Source of the DNA: Amblyornis subalaris
Lineage: Eukaryota > Chordata > Aves > Passeriformes > Ptilonorhynchidae
NCBI GenBank assembly: GCA_018881555.1
Contig: JACAXG010000002.1
Location: 19,729,183 to 19,793,182, forward strand
Direction of reading: 5' to 3'
Length of the DNA stretch: 64,000 nucleotides
Numbering within the stretch: position 1 is the stretch's first letter; the number at the start of each line of letters is the position of its first letter. Position numbers and translations under genes: made by a program. The notes beneath the pieces are model-generated. The model was given only the letters and a program-made list of their open reading frames with translations, was not told where the DNA came from and made no database searches. This document shows, piece by piece, positions 61,041 through 64,000 of the stretch.

Positions 61041-61377
61041 CTCTCCTCTCCTCTCCTCTCCTCTCCTCTCCTCTCCTCTCCTCTCCTCTCCTCTCCTCTC
61101 CTCTCCTCNNNNNNNNNNNNNNNNNNNNNNNNNNNNNNNNNNNNNNNNNNNNNNNNNNNNNNNNNNNNNNNNNNNNNNNNNNNNNNNNNNNNNNNNNNNN
61201 NNNNNNNNNNNNNNNNNNNNNNNNNNNNNNNNNNNNNNNNNNNNNNNNNNNNNNNNNNNNNNNNNNNNNNNNNNNNNNNNNNNNNNNNNNNNNNNNNNNN
61301 NNNNNNNNNNNNNNNNNNNNNNNNNNNNNNNNNNNNNNNNNNNNNNNNNNNCCTCTCCTCTCCTCTCCTCTCCTCTC
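61041..61377. repeat. (CTCTC)n pyrimidine microsatellite with assembly gap
   Basis: Perfect CTCTC pentamers fill 61041-61108, then 243 N (61109-61351), then the same pentamer to 61377. The pure homopyrimidine/homopurine strand can form triplex DNA and is a known obstacle to sequencing. The real array is probably long. Open frames reported through it are artefacts of the repeat and of N being read as coding. Confidence 0.98.
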
Positions 61378-64000
61378 ATTCCATTTCCAGTGTTATTTTT
61401 TTAATTTTCACAATTTGCATGTATAAACATATTAACCTGCTATTTCCTCATTAAAGTATTCCTCCCCTGTCAGCCCAGAGTTTATCTGTGTCCTAATGAC
61501 CTCCTTTGGTTCCAGTGTGAATAAATGAGCAATGCCACTTACTCCTTCAGGAGCACTAACTTTGGCAGTTATGTTTACTTTCAGTAATGAGCTTTAATTA
61601 CTTTAGCAATTACAAGTGTTTGACTGAATTTCCACTGACTGCACACAACATCTGTACTGGTGGGGCTGTACATACTCTGATCTCTGCCCAGGGCTCCCTA
61701 GGACATGGTAACAGCTTTATTCCATTAGTCTCTAACGCAGTAAGCAAGCAAAAGCCCTCCAGATTTGTGCCAGTAGATTTAAACTAGTACCTCTTGCCTT
61801 TCTTGTCAAGTAGAGATTGAAACATCCTGGATCTTGCCTTGTTTCTCAAGATAGTGGTTAAATCATTCCATGTAAACAATCTGCTCACTACATGGCTTCC
61901 TCTGGGTTTCTACAAAAGACTGTCAATGCTGCTTCTCTGGATGGATGTTTATTGATACTTTCGGGTATAGTGTGTCAAATGGCCTTTCTTCAAGTGTTTG
62001 NCCCAGAAAGTGTGTGCTACAGACAGAACCTAGTCAGACAGAACCCGTTTTCTTATTGAATTACGTGTAGTTGTCGATACTTCAGGAATTAGGAAGTTAA
62101 AGCTCATTGTAAGATTTAGTTACGTTGTCTTCTTAAAGATGCTGCTTAAAACTGTGACGGGAGATGGTTAAACACCCTCACCTCCCATCTTGTTATTTGC
62201 AACCATTTTCTTCTAGTGTACATGAACTAGATAAAAGGATGGTTATGTTTCAAAGGCATGCACTCAAATGTAAGGAAATGCCAGAACTGAAGCTGCATGT
62301 TTAGCTTTGTGTCTCTGGGAATATTTTTCCTGCGTTATTGTCCAGTTGCAAGGTCTGCACCTGCCCTCTGTGATCACTGGTCTTCTACAGCCTGAACCAC
62401 AGCTCTTGGATTATCTTCTTCAGCATGTCTGGGAAGCACTGAACCCATGGGTATGTCAGCAGGGACCCTACCCCTGCTTGCATGCCGTGCTCCTAGACAG
62501 TCCTTGAGAGACTAAGAGCAATTGCAAAGCAGTCCTACCTGTCACAAGCTGGGAGTGCTGGTAATGAGCTCTGCAGGCATGTGGCTTGCTCTGCTAGGTT
62601 ACCCTAGCTCTGTGTAATCCTTGGTGTGGACAGACTCTTTTAGAAGGGATTTGTGGGATAAANTTCTAGGAATGGCAGGAAGATAGGTGAATGGCTCTGA
62701 GATCTTCTGGAGCAGCACTGAGTCCTGCAGCACACCACAGTGTTGTGTGTTGTGCTGTGTTGTGTGCACCTGAGCTACCTCTGCCTGGACTAGTTTGGGT
62801 AGCAAGAACAATGTTGATGGAAAGTAAGGTAAACAGGCCCTTTTGTAGAGAAAACTGCTTTCAAAGGGACAGGGGCAGGAATGAGTCCTGAGAAGGAGCA
62901 AGGAAAGCAGAATTGTGGTTTGGCATCCATTACAGAATCCAGAGAACTAATAACTCCTGGCTTCTCTGTCATCTCCAACAGCTCAAAAAATGAGCAGACC
63001 ACAAAAATCCCTTCGAGGTGATTGAAGATTAAATGGAAGAATAAACAGACTGACTATAACTGTGTTTCCCCTCCCCTTCCCCACTCTCAGCACATAACCA
63101 TGCAGTCCTAGGTGAATGCCAGAAGGGCCAGGTGTCCTCCCCTTCCCTCCTGCCACTACCGTGAAGTTTCAGGATGCCTTTCAGTGGTCTCCTGGAGCTT
63201 TGCAGCTGTGCATTATGGCTTGTGAAGGGAATTGGCTAGATAACACACTTTGGCTCCTCAAACTGTAATTACTTCAATGGAATTATTAGCACAATGGAAG
63301 ATTTCTCAGGTGAATGAGGACAGCACAAACATGCTGGTTATATTTCTGCAAACTATAAATAGAGCCAAATCATTCATGCAATGAGTCCTTCCAGTGTCAG
63401 TCTCTTCTCCCCTGCTTTCTGAAGAGAACTTATGGGGATGGAGAATAGTTTGTGCTCGTAAATATATTTCCACAGAAAAAATAATGAGCTGTGGAAACTG
63501 TCACAGAGAGTCAAAGATAGATTTTTCAGAGAAGGGATCACATATTTTGATACTATAGACAAAGATTTTTGGTGACTAAAGCAAAAAAAAAGTGGGGAAA
63601 TCTTCCGCTAAGACTGACCAGAATGTACGTGATTTAAAAAAATGTAAATCCCAGCCCCAAACAGCTGAACATGCTTTATTTTTAATATTACATAAATGAA
63701 AGGAATATCCTGGGTTCAATTCACAAAGCTACTGGAGGAAGTCATGTAGCCTCCTCCACACTTGTTGGAAATCTCATCCATGATGAGAGAGAGCTGGGTC
63801 CCCAATCAGGTCTTCCACTCTTTCCCCTGAGGCTGTGATTTGACATGACAGTGGCTTTGGTGACAATACTGCACATGTTCCCACCCCTTTGACTGTTCCA
63901 GCAGTTGATCCGTGACAAATTGTACAGTCACACTGTTACTGGAATCAAGGATGGCTCTTGCCAAAAAATCACTTGGCAAAAAATTATGTACCTGATTGTT
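61378..64000. other. Unique sequence to the window end, no gene seen
   Basis: GTTGTGTGTTGTGCTGTGTT low complexity lies at about 62742-62765. No transposon or exon is recognised. Open frames reach at most 100 codons. Confidence 0.5.

Noticed and set aside
60818..61454. Open frames of 125-202 codons on both strands
   Set aside because: They run through the CTCTC microsatellite and the N gap; the length is an artefact of the repeat and of reading N as codons.
1..64000. Search for tRNA, rRNA, CRISPR arrays or bacterial-type gene clusters
   Set aside because: Nothing with the needed cloverleaf, conserved rRNA words or regular repeat-spacer structure was seen; the sequence is vertebrate non-coding DNA.

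Overview
This window reads as nuclear DNA of a bird, either an intergenic gene desert or the inside of a very large intron. The base for this is the repeat content. CR1 LINE 3' ends recur on both strands with the bird-typical tail (ATTCTATGATTCTATGA-like octamers) and the 'GG-TTGGAAGGGACC' block. One retroviral LTR of a type I recognise from avian genomes lies near 15 kb. The rest is AT-rich, CpG-poor sequence. There are no operons, ribosome-binding sites, tRNAs, rRNAs or CRISPR arrays. No open frame in the window is convincing as a conserved protein; nearly all are 60-110 codons, which is what chance gives.

Layout. 0-4 kb: two CR1 copies on the minus strand. One is a composite 3' end (about 1588-2060) and one is a long, very old copy that reaches back into the reverse-transcriptase reading frame (about 2465-3500), with an A/C-rich low-complexity tract between them. 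4-14.7 kb: mostly unique sequence with a CpG-enriched patch (about 4720-5060) and one CR1 (5512-5945). 14.78-16.33 kb: a minus-strand retroviral LTR with a CR1 inserted inside it and an internal minisatellite of about 46-bp period. 16-35 kb: unique sequence with CR1 copies at 21.5-22.1, 25.8 and 28.6 kb. This stretch also holds a perfect 41-bp tandem duplication, a 33-bp direct repeat shared between 27.7 and 30.1 kb, two short inverted-repeat fossils of MITE type near 29.9 and 31.1 kb, and a cluster of GATA-factor motifs at 33.8-34.0 kb. 35-37 kb: a second long ancient CR1 on the minus strand with a readable reverse-transcriptase fragment. 37.8-38.1 kb: a candidate terminal exon with acceptor, 42 open codons, stop and AATAAA. 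38-64 kb: mainly unique sequence with CR1 fragments (38.9, 44.8, 57.9 kb), short tandem arrays, and a pyrimidine CTCTC microsatellite interrupted by a 243-bp assembly gap (61.0-61.4 kb).

The repeats give a rough time order. Hairpin-like MITE fossils and the two long minus-strand CR1 copies are the most decayed. The LTR is older than the CR1 inside it. The CR1 copies near 15, 21.5 and 58 kb are the best preserved. About ninety isolated N characters are scattered unevenly through the window; where a repeat partner can be compared they replace a base rather than add one.

I found no clear previously undescribed system. The observations most worth testing are the candidate exons near 29.98 and 37.86 kb, the GATA cluster, the paired inverted-repeat elements, the 33-bp direct repeat and the nested LTR.
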